Part shown: in pieces, positions 21,060 through 32,713 of the stretch
Layout: each line of letters starts with the position of its first letter
Position numbering within the stretch: position 1 is the first letter of the stretch
Assembly: GCA_018350325.1 (NCBI GenBank)
Contig: JAEVLN010000001.1
Span: forward strand, 547,501-611,500
Source: Globodera rostochiensis
Lineage: Eukaryota; Nematoda; Chromadorea; Rhabditida; Heteroderidae
DNA: 64,000 nt
Direction of reading: 5' to 3'
The notes under the pieces: model-generated
What the model was told of the DNA's origin: nothing
Databases searched by the model: none
The model's input: the letters and a program-made list of their open reading frames with translations, nothing else
Program-made: the position numbers and the translations under genes

Positions 21060-23246
21060 TTATTTGCATTCGTTTTGTTCCTCCTCATTTGTTGGCAAAT
21101 TGTCACGTACGTAACACTTCGTTTGGAGTCGGAAGAGACCATCTTGGCACTTTTTGTACTGTAAACAAAAGTTTTATCGTTTCACTTTTTGAAATGACAA
21201 GTGCACCTGAAACCGAGAAAACCCTACTGGGACAGGCATTTGGTGAACGGTTTTGAAATGCTTGGAGAGTGCCGAACCGCGAGCATAGCGAGAATTGCAC
21301 AAATGGCATTCATACGGAGTCGGGTTAAAGCCCTTAACGTTCGATTTTGCTCGTTTAAAAAATGTATTTTCTTCTTTATTTGGATACGTTTCCTTTCCTG
21401 TAGTTCTTTAAAGTTTAAACATTCTACTCGCTAAGCCAACAAACGACCATTCAACCTCTCTGTGCTGTCTTGCGTGTTCTCTGAGTTGTTTGGACCACCG
21501 AAACTTCTGGCCACACTGTTCGCACTCGTGGATGGCATCGTTGAAGTGAAGTTCGACATGTTTGTTCAGATCGGAGCGTTGGTAAAACCCAAAATTGAGC
21601 TCAGTTAGGACCTTTGGACATCGAAGCATAGAGTCACTTACGCCCTTCCACAATAATCGCAACAATGATTGCGCACTTTCGCGTGAACTGTTTGAACGTG
21701 TCGGTTCAAATCGTACGGAGAGGTGAGAACCAACGAGCAAAAATGGCATTTGTGCGTTTTTATGTGTCGAATGCAATGCTTCCTCAGCAAGGCCTCATCT
21801 GCAAAGGTTTTCTGACAAAACCGGCAAATAAGTGACGAGTCTCCTGAAAAGAAACACGAAAACAAAGTCAAATTCGCGTATTATAATAAAGGGTTGCGCC
21901 AGGCCAATTTCAATACGAAATGCAATAAATACAGATTAAGCTTTAATGAAGTCCAGAAAACCAAAAAAGTGCCATCGCACTGCATCACCCCTTTTGCACT
22001 TATCGACAACCATTCTGTCGGCGAAAGACGTGTTTGATGAGCCCAGCGGTGTGAGAGAAAAAGGCCCCTGTGTAATTGAACCGAATTCATAATTTACTAA
22101 AATTCCACCGAATTCATAATTTACTAAAATTCCACCGAATTCATAATTTACTAAAATTCCTATGTCAATAATGCAAACAAACACAACCCGAACGAAGTCT
22201 TTTCTATTGTATTAAAACCGGGCTTCGTATCGTTAGTGTAACAAACCACAAAAAGGGCAGGCGCATATTTTGTCTCCGCTGTGATGCTGGGCGTGTCTTA
22301 GCAGGTGCGTTCTGTTCCCGAAGGATGCTTTGCAGTCTAAAAAGTTACTGACAGAATAAATGCCAGCAAAAAGCTTCGGTGCTCGACCGTTCCAAAGGCA
22401 TCCGTAAAAGCCGTCCTTACTGCGACTCCCACTGGGAAGCAATTGGATGTGGAGTTCAACATGCTCAATAAACTCGTTGATGTCCGTGAAACCTTCCTAG
22501 AAATTCGTCTTATTCATCCATTATTGGCTCTAGCTCACCAAGCAGGAATTCCATTCACAAAGCAATGGATCGCCCTGGTAAACAAGCCGGCTAGTCTTGG
22601 CAAAGTTGCAACTAAATGATTAAAGAATTTCGAAGAAACGGAAATACCAAAGAATAGTCCCCCCCCCCCCTGGGAGAAAGTACAAAGGCACCAACCAACA
22701 AACGCACCTTTTGACTTTCGGGCAGCGCTCCCTCACCACGCAAAATCCGCGGAGTATTCGATTGGCATGGAAAATGTGCATTTTCATGTGTCGCGCTAAC
22801 TCTTCGGTTGATGAAACAAGGATTTGACAGCTTTGGACTTGACAGACTAAAAGTACATTTCAATTTTGGGGGGTGCACTTTCCCTCTTCTATAAAAATAA
22901 TGCCTATATTTGTCAGTGGCTCTGCTCCATATTCGGACAAATGTTGGTCCATGTGCGCTTCCAATTGGTCCAAAGTTTTGAGTCGTTGTTGGCACCCAAC
23001 CCACATACAAACGAATGAAAAATTGCCGAGCCCGTCATTGTAACCCCAAAATTCTGTTGAATTATTGTTACTAGCCGACAGTCCCAACACGTCATTCCCA
23101 CAAATTTGGTACTCCTTTTGAGGTATAGCGAGCTCGTCGGCGCAGACCACCGATTCGTTGTCAACGTTCAAACTGGTCCCAGCTTTAGATTCTGAACTAT
23201 CAGCAGCTGCTGGTACTGCAGAACACGTTGGAATCAAAAAATACAT
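21060..23246 (-). CDS. HINFP: HINFP-like C2H2 zinc-finger transcription factor
   Basis: Multiple C2H2 fingers appear in the same order as in histone H4 transcription factor HINFP. They include FVCMWVGCQQRLKTLDQLEA, CQVQSCQILVSSTEELARHM, CKASFGNRTHLLRHAQHH, CRFCQKTFADEALLRKHCIR (human [20 protein letters not shown]), HKCHFCSLVLTSPYDLNRHV, CEQCGQKFRWSKQLREHARQ and CHLCNSRYARGSALSKHFKT. After the last finger, VGFSRFQYKKCQDGLFRLQT parallels the conserved human PRFRYKEHEDGYMRLQL. The last two exons are 21332-21207 and 21158-21060. The family binds histone gene promoters in vertebrates. The start at 23246 is preceded by TTTTTAG plus one base. One intron (22903-22847) may use a GC donor, and another carries a 27-bp triplicate. 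Confidence 0.85.
22081..22160. repeat. Three tandem 27-bp copies in an HINFP intron
   Basis: CCGAATTCATAATTTACTAA followed by AATTCCA is repeated three times, the last copy ending AATTCC. It lies within an intron (about 21846-22230). It is AT-rich, unlike the G/C-rich arrays of the left part. Confidence 0.95.
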
Positions 23247-23254
23247 TCTAAAAA
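23247..23254 (-). promoter_or_regulatory. Putative trans-splice acceptor of the HINFP-like gene
   Basis: ATTTTTAG on the minus strand ends one base before the chosen ATG (MYFLIPTC). A cis-spliced upstream exon remains possible, since a GTAAGTG donor is present near 23350. Confidence 0.4.
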
Positions 23255-23727
23255 TTGTATGTATGTCGTTTAATTCACCTAAACAGAGCCAGATTCGAAT
23301 TCTCTATGGAGGAAACGACTTAACAAATCTGAAAGGCCAAGTTCACTTACCTAATTCCTGTTTTTTCTGGTAGTTGGTTTAATAAACACTTTATAAATCA
23401 AGCTATCAATATTTAAGTTGATTATGTAAATCAAAAAATGCAATTCATCATGTAATCAGTAATTTTGTGACTAGATTGGAAAAAAAATTAGTGGGGGGAG
23501 AATGGACTGAATAATATTGACAAACAAATAGAGTAACATTTATTATGATTTAAAAAACCGGATATTTTCTCTTCTGGCTAATAAAGAGGTGAATAAAGAG
23601 GCGGAAAGGAATTCCTGCTGGTTAAAAAAAAAGCTTGGCTTTCTTCCAAGTTGCGAAACAAATCTACATTTATTCAACCCTCCAAACTTCTGGTTCAACA
23701 CTAATTGTATGGTTTATGCTATTCTGA

Positions 23728-25654
23728 CTAAATGTTTTCTTTGTAGTTGTCAATGACCGCCTGGACGACTTCTGTGCTGTGATTTGAGCCCTGCAAATAA
23801 AAAAACGAATTGTTACTATACGATATTCTTATTTCTCACTCCGATGTCGGGTGTGTGCGTTCTTTGCTCAGTTAAAGCGCTGTAAAGAGCGTCCGACAGT
23901 TTGTCCGCGTAAGAGTGAAGTTCAAGAAAGCGGAGCATATCGACGGAGGCCCTTATGAAGGCCGTTGGGTTGGCGACGTCCTTGCCCACCAACGAAGTGC
24001 CCGTGTTTCTTGTGCCCTGTTTTATAAAATATATTCTGTAAACAAAATTCGGAAATACTTTTCTTTCAAATTGCTAAAGCTTCAGACAAAGCCAAACTCA
24101 CTGTTTCAAAAACGGCATATTTTTCACCGATGTTCCTTAAGAAAATTAATATTATTTTTTCACCGATGTTCCTTAAGAAAATTAATATTAAGACTCACAT
24201 TCCGGAGACGAGACCCGGCCCACCGACGAGGCCACACGCAATGTTTGATATCTTTAATAATAAGTCTTATTTTTACTGGGAGTCATTTACAATGTTGCCG
24301 TAGAGGTTTGGCATCAACAGGATTCCATTGTTGAACTGTTGAGGACAGCTGACCAATTGCATGCACGCATTGTCCACTGAATAAAAGGTGTTCAGAAGTC
24401 AATAAGCAGGAAACAAATTGACAGACCAAGCATCGAATTAAATTGCAGACCCTCACTTTTATACTCAGCTTCGGCAATGTCCTTACATACCTAAAAGAAA
24501 TTAAAATTCGATTCGTTTCGTTTGTTAATGTTACTTTAAGAAAGAGTCCGTCACCAAGCTTCTGAATGTTTGCTTTGTGGATGGCCGTTATCTGAGGACG
24601 GTTATTCAAAATCGCATAATCGAACGCAAAGCGCGCAATTCGTTCGATGTTTCGACGCGTTACAATCTGAACAAAAAGACAACCCCTAGAGTTGTGAATT
24701 CCAAAATTGAAGCTGAACAGTGACTAATTTAGTGTGTACCTTAATACTCTCCACGATGCCTTTAACCGACTCGTGCTCGAGTCCGCTGTATTCTCCCTCA
24801 GTGTTTTCACGAATGAGGACCAAATCCAGGTCGTGATGCTTTGCGGGGATAGTTGGAATGGACACACAATGGAGCACATTTGCGAATCGAAAAAAAGACT
24901 AGTTTAGAGAGAAAAAAAAATTAAGCTCAAACAAATCAAGTCGTTTGCGAAGCTCGACATTGCGAGACTTGTACGTTGGGTCGTCAAATTTGGTTTCAAT
25001 GTTGCCCTAATGGAACGTAGTTTATTCTTTAGAAAGCAATTTAATAAACAAAAAAACGAAGTCAAGTACTGCATATCTGAATTTTAATCCCCATTGCACA
25101 TCAACTAACCTTGATTGCGAGCCCGTTGCGTTCAATGGCCGTGATGGCATTCTCCAGTGCCTCGTTCGCAGGGTCCTTCGAACTCAGTTCCATCTCCTCA
25201 AAGTCCACCGGAATGTTAGCAAAGCGAAAAATGCGTCGAATATGCGCCAGCATCTGACGAAAATAAAGTGTCAGTGTTCGGCACGGTAGGATATACCGAA
25301 GGAATTTTGGGTGTTTCGTTTTTCTCGGTATCGATTTTACCTTCTCAAAGAAAATAACAAAATTTCATGAAATTTCCATCCACAACGCTAGAAAATAGTC
25401 AGCCCTACAAAAAACGTACTTCCGGACCAATTCCATCCCCGGGAAGAGCTGTGACAGTGTAACGTCCGCCATACTTTGCATGAGTGACCTAAACAACGAC
25501 AGAAAATGAATAGCTATGCCCCAATACGCACCCGTTTTATGGGAAGAGAATGTGGGCGAATGGTCGATTGAAAACGACAGAGTGCACATTGGACACTCAA
25601 CTGACTCTGTCGACCAGCGCAAAACAAAGAATGGATTAAGGCAACACGGGGCAT
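23728..25654 (-). CDS. IDH3G: NAD-dependent isocitrate dehydrogenase, gamma-type subunit
   Basis: This is a regulatory-type subunit of the mitochondrial IDH3 complex, which converts isocitrate to 2-oxoglutarate in the TCA cycle. Exon 1 (25654-25532) encodes a transit peptide rich in Arg, Ser and Leu. Exon 2 starts at 25488 with [18 protein letters not shown]. Later exons give [99 protein letters not shown] and [15 protein letters not shown] and [10 protein letters not shown] resemble the gamma subunit more than alpha, but beta is not excluded. The stop codon is at 23728-23730. The gene starts 158 nt after the RPS28 stop on the same strand. A 36-bp tandem duplication lies in a late intron. Confidence 0.9.
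24121..24191. repeat. 36-bp direct tandem duplication in an IDH3G intron
   Basis: TTTTCACCGATGTTCCTTAA followed by GAAAATTAATATTA occurs twice in tandem with a 36-bp period. The copies are essentially identical, so the duplication is recent. Confidence 0.95.
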
Positions 25655-25812
25655 TCTTTACGCTTGAATGCACAGATAAAAGCGCACATTTGCAGTTAAA
25701 ATAAAATTGGTGGATGGATTTCCTGTCCTAATGAGAGAACCAACAACAACGCAACATAAAACACATTTACTAATACTTCAAAAAGACAACAAAACAATCA
25801 TCATTTCTCCAA

Positions 25813-26096
<284 letters not shown>

Positions 26097-26429
26097 CTTC
26101 ACAAAGGAACAGTCAGTAAAAATGTTTCGCTAAAATTCTTCGGTATCATAACAACAAATGAGAAAATAATGCGTTATTTGTGTGTAAATAAACAAACAAA
26201 CAAAAAATAAAAAGGATGCAAAACATCATTTCATTTTATACGCATGAGCAATGATAAAAAGGCGTAACTAGCGTTTATCGTTTTGTTTCTTCTGCTCTTC
26301 GGCCGATCACTTATTCCCAGTTATTAAAAATCCAATGTTAGTTACGCCCTTGTTGTCAATTTTAGGTGAATTTCAAATTAAATTCCCATAACATTGCCGT
26401 CAGTCGATTATGAACAACAAAAAAGCTCT

Positions 26430-27344
26430 TCAGTGACCGTATTTTTGGAACTCCCTGTCCGAATCAAATAAATTATCCAAAAATATTACAAATAACTTAT
26501 TATTCCCATTTATACCTCATGTACGCAAAGTTGGTACTTTCCTGTTATCGACCCCCTACCCTCCCAAAATGCTAATAGACGGCCCACAGACGTTTTTTTA
26601 CTCGCTAAACATGAATCTAACAATTTTTACATATTGCACAAACTATCTGTTGTATTTGTTTGTTTTGTTCCCGTTCGCAGAACTCGAATGGATTCGTGTT
26701 TATCAGGTAAAAAACGTTGGACTGGCCCACCTAGGGGTCGTATAACACTAACGCATCAAATCAAAAATTGTTCAAAAATAAAATGCTGTGATCGCAAACA
26801 TTCCCGCCCGTAAATGTAACGTATTAAACCCCAGAAAACACCTTACCAATCACGATTGTCCAACGGGCAAACCTAAAAGATAAACAAATAAACCCAATTA
26901 TATTTTCGCGAAATTAAACGAAACCTGACGCGTTCGAAGCCAACGCGAAATACAATGGAAATGGAAAGCATGATTACAGACACCCCAAGCCACCGTGCAC
27001 TCCTCGTTGGTTGAAGAAGCCTTAACTCGGCACTTCTTTATTTGTACAACTTTTAAACCAACCTGATTTGCCTGACATTCGATGCACAAATCCTTAATAA
27101 ATTAAGAAGTAAATGCTGATTGTTAGTATCAATATAATACCATTATGTGATTACGACAGATTGCACAAGTGTCAACAACAATGTCCCAGGCCCAAAGTGC
27201 AACTGCATTCCATTTTTTGACCTTAAATTTTGATTTGTTCAAAATTTAAAGAGCCATAAATTCCACCTCAAAACGCTTCTTATTCGATTTCACCAAAGCA
27301 GTAGTGGTCGCGCTCTCTTCAACTTCCATTTTAGCATCAGACAT
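26430..27344 (-). CDS. RBX1: RING-box protein 1 (RBX1)
   Basis: RBX1 is the RING-H2 subunit of cullin-RING ubiquitin ligases, recruiting the E2 enzyme. Exons give [88 protein letters not shown] and a tiny last exon EFQKYGH ending at 26430. All zinc-binding Cys/His positions of the RING-H2 are present, and EFQKYGH is the invariant C-terminus. The last intron is about 400 nt, unusually long for this window. Compared with usual RBX1, one exon inserts a short segment, [19 protein letters not shown], between ECQANQ and ECTVAW; vertebrate RBX1 has an insert of similar size there. A TCTTTCAG acceptor lies about 26 nt before the ATG. Confidence 0.95.
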
Positions 27345-27723
27345 TTTTTCGATGAAATGTGTCTTTACGTTCTGAAAGACGTAACCTATCAGTATCGAGA
27401 ATAAGAGACACAACCGAACAGAGTAGCTCACCCCAACTCTTAATTATTCTACAACTTTTTGTGACAAGCCGAAGAATTTCAGAAACCGCCAACCCTAATT
27501 AGTACACATATCAGGGTTCGTATAATAAGCAACAAGCATTAGATCCAAGGACAGCGGGGCAATTTTATAAAATGCAAGGACAAACAAATTTTATTTTCTC
27601 CAATTTAAAAACCACTATTCTTCTTCTTCTAATGGCATCCAAATGAATTTTTTCCCAAAATATTCTTGTTTCCGCTCAACAACAATTTGAGCTCGCTAAT
27701 GTGTGTCAAAAATGAAAGGGGCC

Positions 27724-27745
27724 CGGCTGCCGATAGGCGCCTCCG
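27724..27745. repeat. Copy 1 of a dispersed GC-rich hairpin motif
   Basis: CGGCTGCCGATAGGCGCCTCCG is an imperfect inverted repeat around GATA. It shares TGCCGATARGCRCC with copies at 36189-36214 and 58979-58998. Confidence 0.6.
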
Positions 27746-28159
27746 AAAGAAAATGAAAATTAGAGATTTAGTTAGGCAAATGTGCATAAATCTGCATCAC
27801 CATTTTAAATTTTCATTTTCAAAGACGTTCTTGAAAATAAGGGCATTTTCAATCTATAGAACGATGGCAGGTTTTTCAAGGTGTATGATAGTACGGAATA
27901 TTAATATCAGCATTTAGGGGTTCTCATAATCAAGGCGCGCTAATGTACCTAACTTGAATTTAATCATGGCATATTGTCTTTCAATTGATTTATTCCAGTT
28001 TCCAGTATTCACCATTTGTTAAAGTAAACAATAAATTAGTTACCACCAATAGTTCATCGGTTATAAGGGATAAACGTTATTGCTAAATATTTTCCTTTAT
28101 TTAAGCCAAACAGTAGTTACTAGCTTTTTTTTTTTGGTCTCGCTTGATAATAGATTTCA

Positions 28160-28170
28160 AATCTTTTTAG
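28160..28170 (+). promoter_or_regulatory. Putative trans-splice acceptor of ELL
   Basis: AATCTTTTTAG ends 8 nt before the ELL start codon at 28179. Confidence 0.5.
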
Positions 28171-28178
28171 CTTTAAAA

Positions 28179-30145
28179 ATGTCTAAAAATAGTTATTCGA
28201 ATGGTCTTCAATCTAATCAATCTAACAGCTCAATTTCGACATTTGAACATGGTCCTCTCTTCACCGTTTGTGAGCTTACCAATACGGGTCAAGACAATCA
28301 GAGTTTGTTCCTCAAACTTACTGATGAGTGTAGCGCCGCAATTAGACAAGCAATCAAGCTCAGACGCGCTATCCGGATGCACATCCGAAAGCAGGTCTAC
28401 ATTTTGAATTCGTTTTTTTGATCAGTAATACTGTGGTTGGTGTTTCCCTCAGAAGTTGTAGGCACAAGAAGAGTGATTTCATGGGCTAGAATCCGAATTT
28501 ATCTCACAATTGACCAATTTCAAAGAAACTAAATCTTTTCGACAAATGGTCGATACCGATTTTACGTCCCCGGAATTTAAGGAGGCCGAAATCGAGATTG
28601 ATGGACGTGAAGCTGGTTCTACTATTTTCAAATGCACCTTTCAAAATCAAACGGAGACTGACTCAGTTTGTTTTGACCCAAAGGAAAATGTCTACAAAAA
28701 TGTTGGCCCTGCTACAAAAACAAGACTACAGGTCTAATGACCCTTAAATCGATGAGTTATTAGTTATTCAGGTGCAAGCAACGGCTAAAGCGTTTGCGGA
28801 CATGAAAGAAAAGACGCAGAAATTAGTCGAAGCGGAGCAGCAGAAGAAGGCCAAGGATATGCCGAAATCACAGAAAAAACATAATTTTGCTGCAAATGAA
28901 GTTCAACCACAACGACAAGTGAAGAGCCATTCGAGCTTCTTAGCCAAATTCGCATCAAAACGAACGCACAGCCCATCGCCCGTGGCAAATACTCGGAAGT
29001 TCACCAGCGCGCCAGCAGCAAAACAGCAAAGACAAGCCGAGGCAAAGCAAGAGGCTCCCAGCCCGCAAACGAAACTCATTCCGTTCGAAATGCGAGAAAA
29101 AATTGATGACGTGGCAGTAACACAGAACGAGTCAACAACTTCTGCAAAGACGAACATATCGCAAAAAGTGAACGCCGTCGAGTTTTCTAATGTTAAGGTA
29201 TGTATTTAGTTTGGTAGTAATTGAGCATTTGTAATGTTAAAAAAAAGTTTTATGTTCTCTTTCGGTGTAATGAAGCGTATTATTAGTTACTGCATTAAAG
29301 GTCTTTGTTTATTTGCGCAAGCATATTTTAAGCAAATCGCAAAGGTTATTGAGCAGTCCTCGCCGAAGAAGGATCTTTTTTACGTTCCAAAGCGCAAGCC
29401 ATTACACGGTGCACCATCGATTTCCCCCGCTTCTACCGCCACTTCGACTCCAAAAACAATTTCGCCACCTTTTCTCGTTCGTCCTGCTTCCGTAGACAGC
29501 ACTCTGCAACACAGCTCCTCGTGTTCGCCAGAAGATTCGGTTGGGTCTATGACGATCCCGACAAAACCATCGAGGGATTGGTCTCAGGAATTCGGAGTGC
29601 TCGCAAATAAAGACGATGCTGAACGCTATCACAGCATCTTTAAAGTAAAGCTTGCGCGCCCATGTGTTATACTTTTTGGATTTCGAGAGGAGTAGATTAA
29701 CGGGGGGAAACAATTGATTTTCAAGAGTTGTATCTTGGAAAGTCTATGTTTTGGATTTGGGGTGCGACTTAGTCTCCTACCCGACCTGGCTTGGACCTGA
29801 GTTGGTTTTTTATTTTAGAACGAATATCCGGAATATCGACGGTATTACGATGATTTAACGCGTGTGGCTGAAGATTTCATCTCTCTTAAATCCACCCTGG
29901 CAAGGGCTAATGACGAATTGGAAGGTCAAACGGTAATCCGTTCATTTTTCTTTGTTTTTAGTTGAGTTATGTCTTACTAAACGATTTAGATGACAAAATT
30001 GATTCGTGAGAAGTTTTCAAATCTGCAGAATGACCAGCAATTTATGTATAAGCGTCAACGACACACCGACCTTCACGCGAAGTTAAACGTCATCAAAAAG
30101 GCATTGGAGGAGTGGAACAAAAGAGTTGAGAACAGTCTCGATTAG
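28179..30145 (+). CDS. ELL: RNA polymerase II elongation factor ELL
   Basis: ELL stimulates transcription elongation as part of super elongation and little elongation complexes in the nucleus. Exon 1 (28179-28394) encodes the start of the N-terminal domain (GPLFTVCELTNTGQDNQSLF, then LKLTDECSAAIRQAI). The second main exon continues it (LTNFKETKSFRQMV). A long Gln/Lys/Ser/Pro-rich linker follows. The last exons encode the occludin/ELL homology domain: NEYPEYRRYYDDLTRVAEDF, then FMYKRQRHTDLHAKLNVIKK and ALEEWNKRVENSLD, ending at 30145. The family hallmark is a YPEYRxLHxxI-like start with a terminal helical bundle. The junction between exons 1 and 2 does not phase cleanly with a GT donor at 28395, and an alternative GC donor is possible. 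Confidence 0.85.
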
Positions 30146-30895
30146 ATACATTCGCTAGTTTGGTGGGGAGATGTCACAAAATTTTTACTCCTTCCTATTA
30201 TGGGTACTTTAATATGTATAACTGGCTGGTTTGGCTTCTTATCCACGTCCGATTCCGATTGTCTGATGACAGGGCGTAAGAGAAAAGGTGCAGAATATTT
30301 TGTTAAGGTAAATTTAGCCAAAATAGGCGAAACATTTACGAATGCATGCATGCACGTAACGAGAAAAAAAAATCGGTGTACGGTTCGGAAAAAAAAGTTT
30401 TTAGGGCTGTATGGGAATTTTGAAAAATATGGCAAAATTTTTGAAGCTTTTAGGAAAATGGGGTCCGACGGCGCTCTCAGGATTTTATTTACAAAACAAA
30501 AGCTCCCCTCAATGATTTTTTTACACAAACATTGGAGGGCGATGCGTCCCCTCCCCCCTCCCTGGTTTCGTGCCTGGATGCATGACAATTATATTCCTGA
30601 ATTACGCTTCTGTCTGATGATCTTGCTAGTAGTTCTGGATAGTTATTTTGGCAAATCACTCATTTAAATCACGAGTAAGCCGCTTTCATTGTGTCTTCTC
30701 TGCATTCTTCACTCGGTGTTTTCTTGAGAATGTTAATTTTGCTGTGTACAATTTTAATAACTAACACAAGGTGTTTGGTAAATAAAAATACTCTGTTTTG
30801 ACATTTTCGAGTAACTGTTCTGGTGATCAGGAATTTAACTTATTCTTTTGTTTGATTTATTAGATGTGTTTTATGATTGAAAGGAATTAAATGAT
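30146..30895. other. Gap between ELL and RRP7, possible repeat remnant
   Basis: No gene is supported. At 30555-30588 a C-rich CCCTCCCCCCTCCCTGG is followed by TTTCGTGCCTGGATGCATG, resembling the ends of the inverted-repeat elements described at 40832 and 43082. Frames on both strands cover the same bases without domains. Confidence 0.4.
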
Positions 30896-32403
30896 ATGGG
30901 CAAGAAGAACAGACTAAAACAATTGTTGGGTCGCTTCAACAAGGAGACGAATTGTGAAATAAGAGGTAATGTTAAAACGAGACAATGGAAAGTGGGGACA
31001 TGGATTAATAGGTCACTTGAGAAATTTGATTACTTCCGCAGAAGTCCGGTCTCAGAGTTTAGTTACTACGAGCGTTATGTAAAATACGGTGGATAATTTC
31101 CTTTGCAGCCCTTCCGTATTCCTTCGGTGGCGTTGCATGTGAAATATTTCTGAAAGTCGACCTTAATCGCGGCAACAGTTTGGCGGTGGCAAATGTCCCC
31201 TATTATTTGGATGAGGTAATTTATTAAATAAATTAGCAAAGGAGTTTGTCATAGCGGCGCAGGTTTTGGAAAAGTAAAGAATGTTTTCTTTTCTATCATC
31301 AACTATTCTCGATGTTGGCACCATTTTGTTGTCTAAATCAGGCACGTATTTAGGATTTTGCTTGGGGGGGGGCGGGGTACCGAAAAAAGTGTATTTTTGG
31401 GGCTTATTGCATCTTTCTTAAGATGATCCACTTTGAAAAGATTATTAAATCGTGGAAAATATTAAGAAACTTCGTTTTCGGTTGGATAATAAGAAAATAT
31501 ATCAAATTTTTTGTTTTGGGTCAAGCCGAGCACTAATAAATGAATGAAAGTTTGATCTTAATAGTAAAGGACCAGCTATGAAATATCGTCTTTCTTTTAT
31601 TGTATGTTCAGGCAGCTTTGAAGGAGTTTTGTTCCTGTGCGCTTGGAACAGAAGTTGCTGAAGCCCACATAACAGTGAGCACAGCCTTACACGGAAATCT
31701 GAAGAGGGTTTGTTGGGGGCGGCGAGTGGGACGAATCGAATTTTTATCGAAGGCATCAATTTATTGTAAAACATTTTCTGATTCGGGGATCTAAAACGAG
31801 AAATTATCAAATATTTGTATTTGTATAGTTCGTATGGTCGTTTTTAACCGCTCTTAACTCAAAAGGGTTATCGTTCCGGTCGTTTGGTGTTCTCCACAAT
31901 ACAGGCGCGTCGCCGAGCTTTCGACGCGATTAGCAGTTCAATTGCCCCTTTAAAACTCGAGAATTTAAATGTAAACCTTCCGGCTTGGCACAAGCCGATC
32001 GCGAATCGTCTCGGAAAGCGTAACACTTCGGGGGGGGGGGGGAATGAAGCTGAATAAAAAGAATTGTTTAGGTAGGCACACTACTGACGAAGAGAACATG
32101 GAAATTCCGTATGAGGGGAAGGTAAATACCAAGAATTTAAAAACATTCAAAAATAATCCTCAGGCCGCCGGAACGGTTGACTTCAAAGAACCTAATGAGG
32201 ATGGCTGGGTGACCGTGACCAGAAGACGTAGGCAGAAAGTGTTTTTATTAAACGCATCTTGATACATTTTAGACAAATTTTCATTTCGAGGAAAGATAAA
32301 TCAACTGGGTGGAAGCGAAGGAAATAATTTGATGGACACAGAAAGCACAAGAAATTACGAGGAATCATCGGAGGGCCCAAAGAAAAAAAAGCGGAGGCGA
32401 TAA
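30896..32403 (+). CDS. RRP7A: Ribosomal RNA-processing protein 7 (RRP7)
   Basis: RRP7 acts in small-subunit processome assembly in the nucleolus. Exon 1 reads MGKKNRLKQLLGRFNKETNC and joins in phase to ALPYSFGGVACEIFLKVDLN, then SLAVANVPYYLDE (vertebrate VLNVPPYC). Later exons read EFCSCALGTEVAEAH, LENLNVNLPAWHKPIANRLG and TVDFKEPNEDGWVTVTRRRR. That last string is the family signature (vertebrate DEEGWVKVTRRGRR). The final exon, SFRGKINQLGGSEGN to GPKKKKRRR, is a basic nuclear/nucleolar tail ending at 32403. The usual C-terminal KFRPY ending was not found, so the tail is atypical. An intron contains an element end at about 31337. Several internal exon borders are approximate. Confidence 0.8.
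31336..31385 (+). mobile_element. Element fragment with GGCACGTATTTAGG end in an RRP7 intron
   Basis: GGCACGTATTTAGGATTTTG is followed by CTTGGGGGGGGG and CGGGGTACC. The same terminal string, inverted, occurs at about 42290-42306 next to a poly-C/GTACC block. This indicates two copies of one dispersed element. Confidence 0.5.
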
Positions 32404-32713
32404 TGGGTTATAAATATGCGTTGCTCATTTAACAATTTTCTGTGGATTATAATAAAACCTGGAATGGATTTGTCTTTATCCCCATGGACAAAAGAATACA
32501 AAATTTGTCGATCAAAGGCACTATATTGAAGAAAGTGAATAAAGAAAGTTGAGCTTTTTGATTGAATATTTACATTGGAGGTAGCGGCTAAAAGGAGGCA
32601 CATATCGTACGTAGCCAAGAGAAGATAGAAAAACAAAAAGTTTCTGGGGTTAAATTCATAACATTGAATCGTGGCTTTGGGTTGGGTCGGAGCAAGCGGA
32701 AAATGAAATGCAC
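32404..32713. other. Short convergent gap between RRP7 and katanin p80
   Basis: About 310 nt between two convergent stop codons. AATAAA-type strings are seen at about 32449 and 32537. No gene was found. Confidence 0.5.

Larger units (their letters stand above)
27345..28170. other. Divergent intergenic region between RBX1 and ELL
   Basis: AT-rich sequence with no gene. It lies between two divergently transcribed genes and so probably contains both promoters. It holds one copy of a GC-rich hairpin at 27724-27745. Confidence 0.5.

Noticed and set aside
22612..23010. 132-codon minus-strand frame overlapping the HINFP region
   Set aside because: It is in a different phase from the zinc-finger exons and crosses a C run; the finger frame explains the bases.
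30142..30667. 148- and 155-codon frames on opposite strands
   Set aside because: They cover the same bases, begin with QARNQGG-like repeat sequence on the minus strand and lack domains. More likely a repeat remnant.
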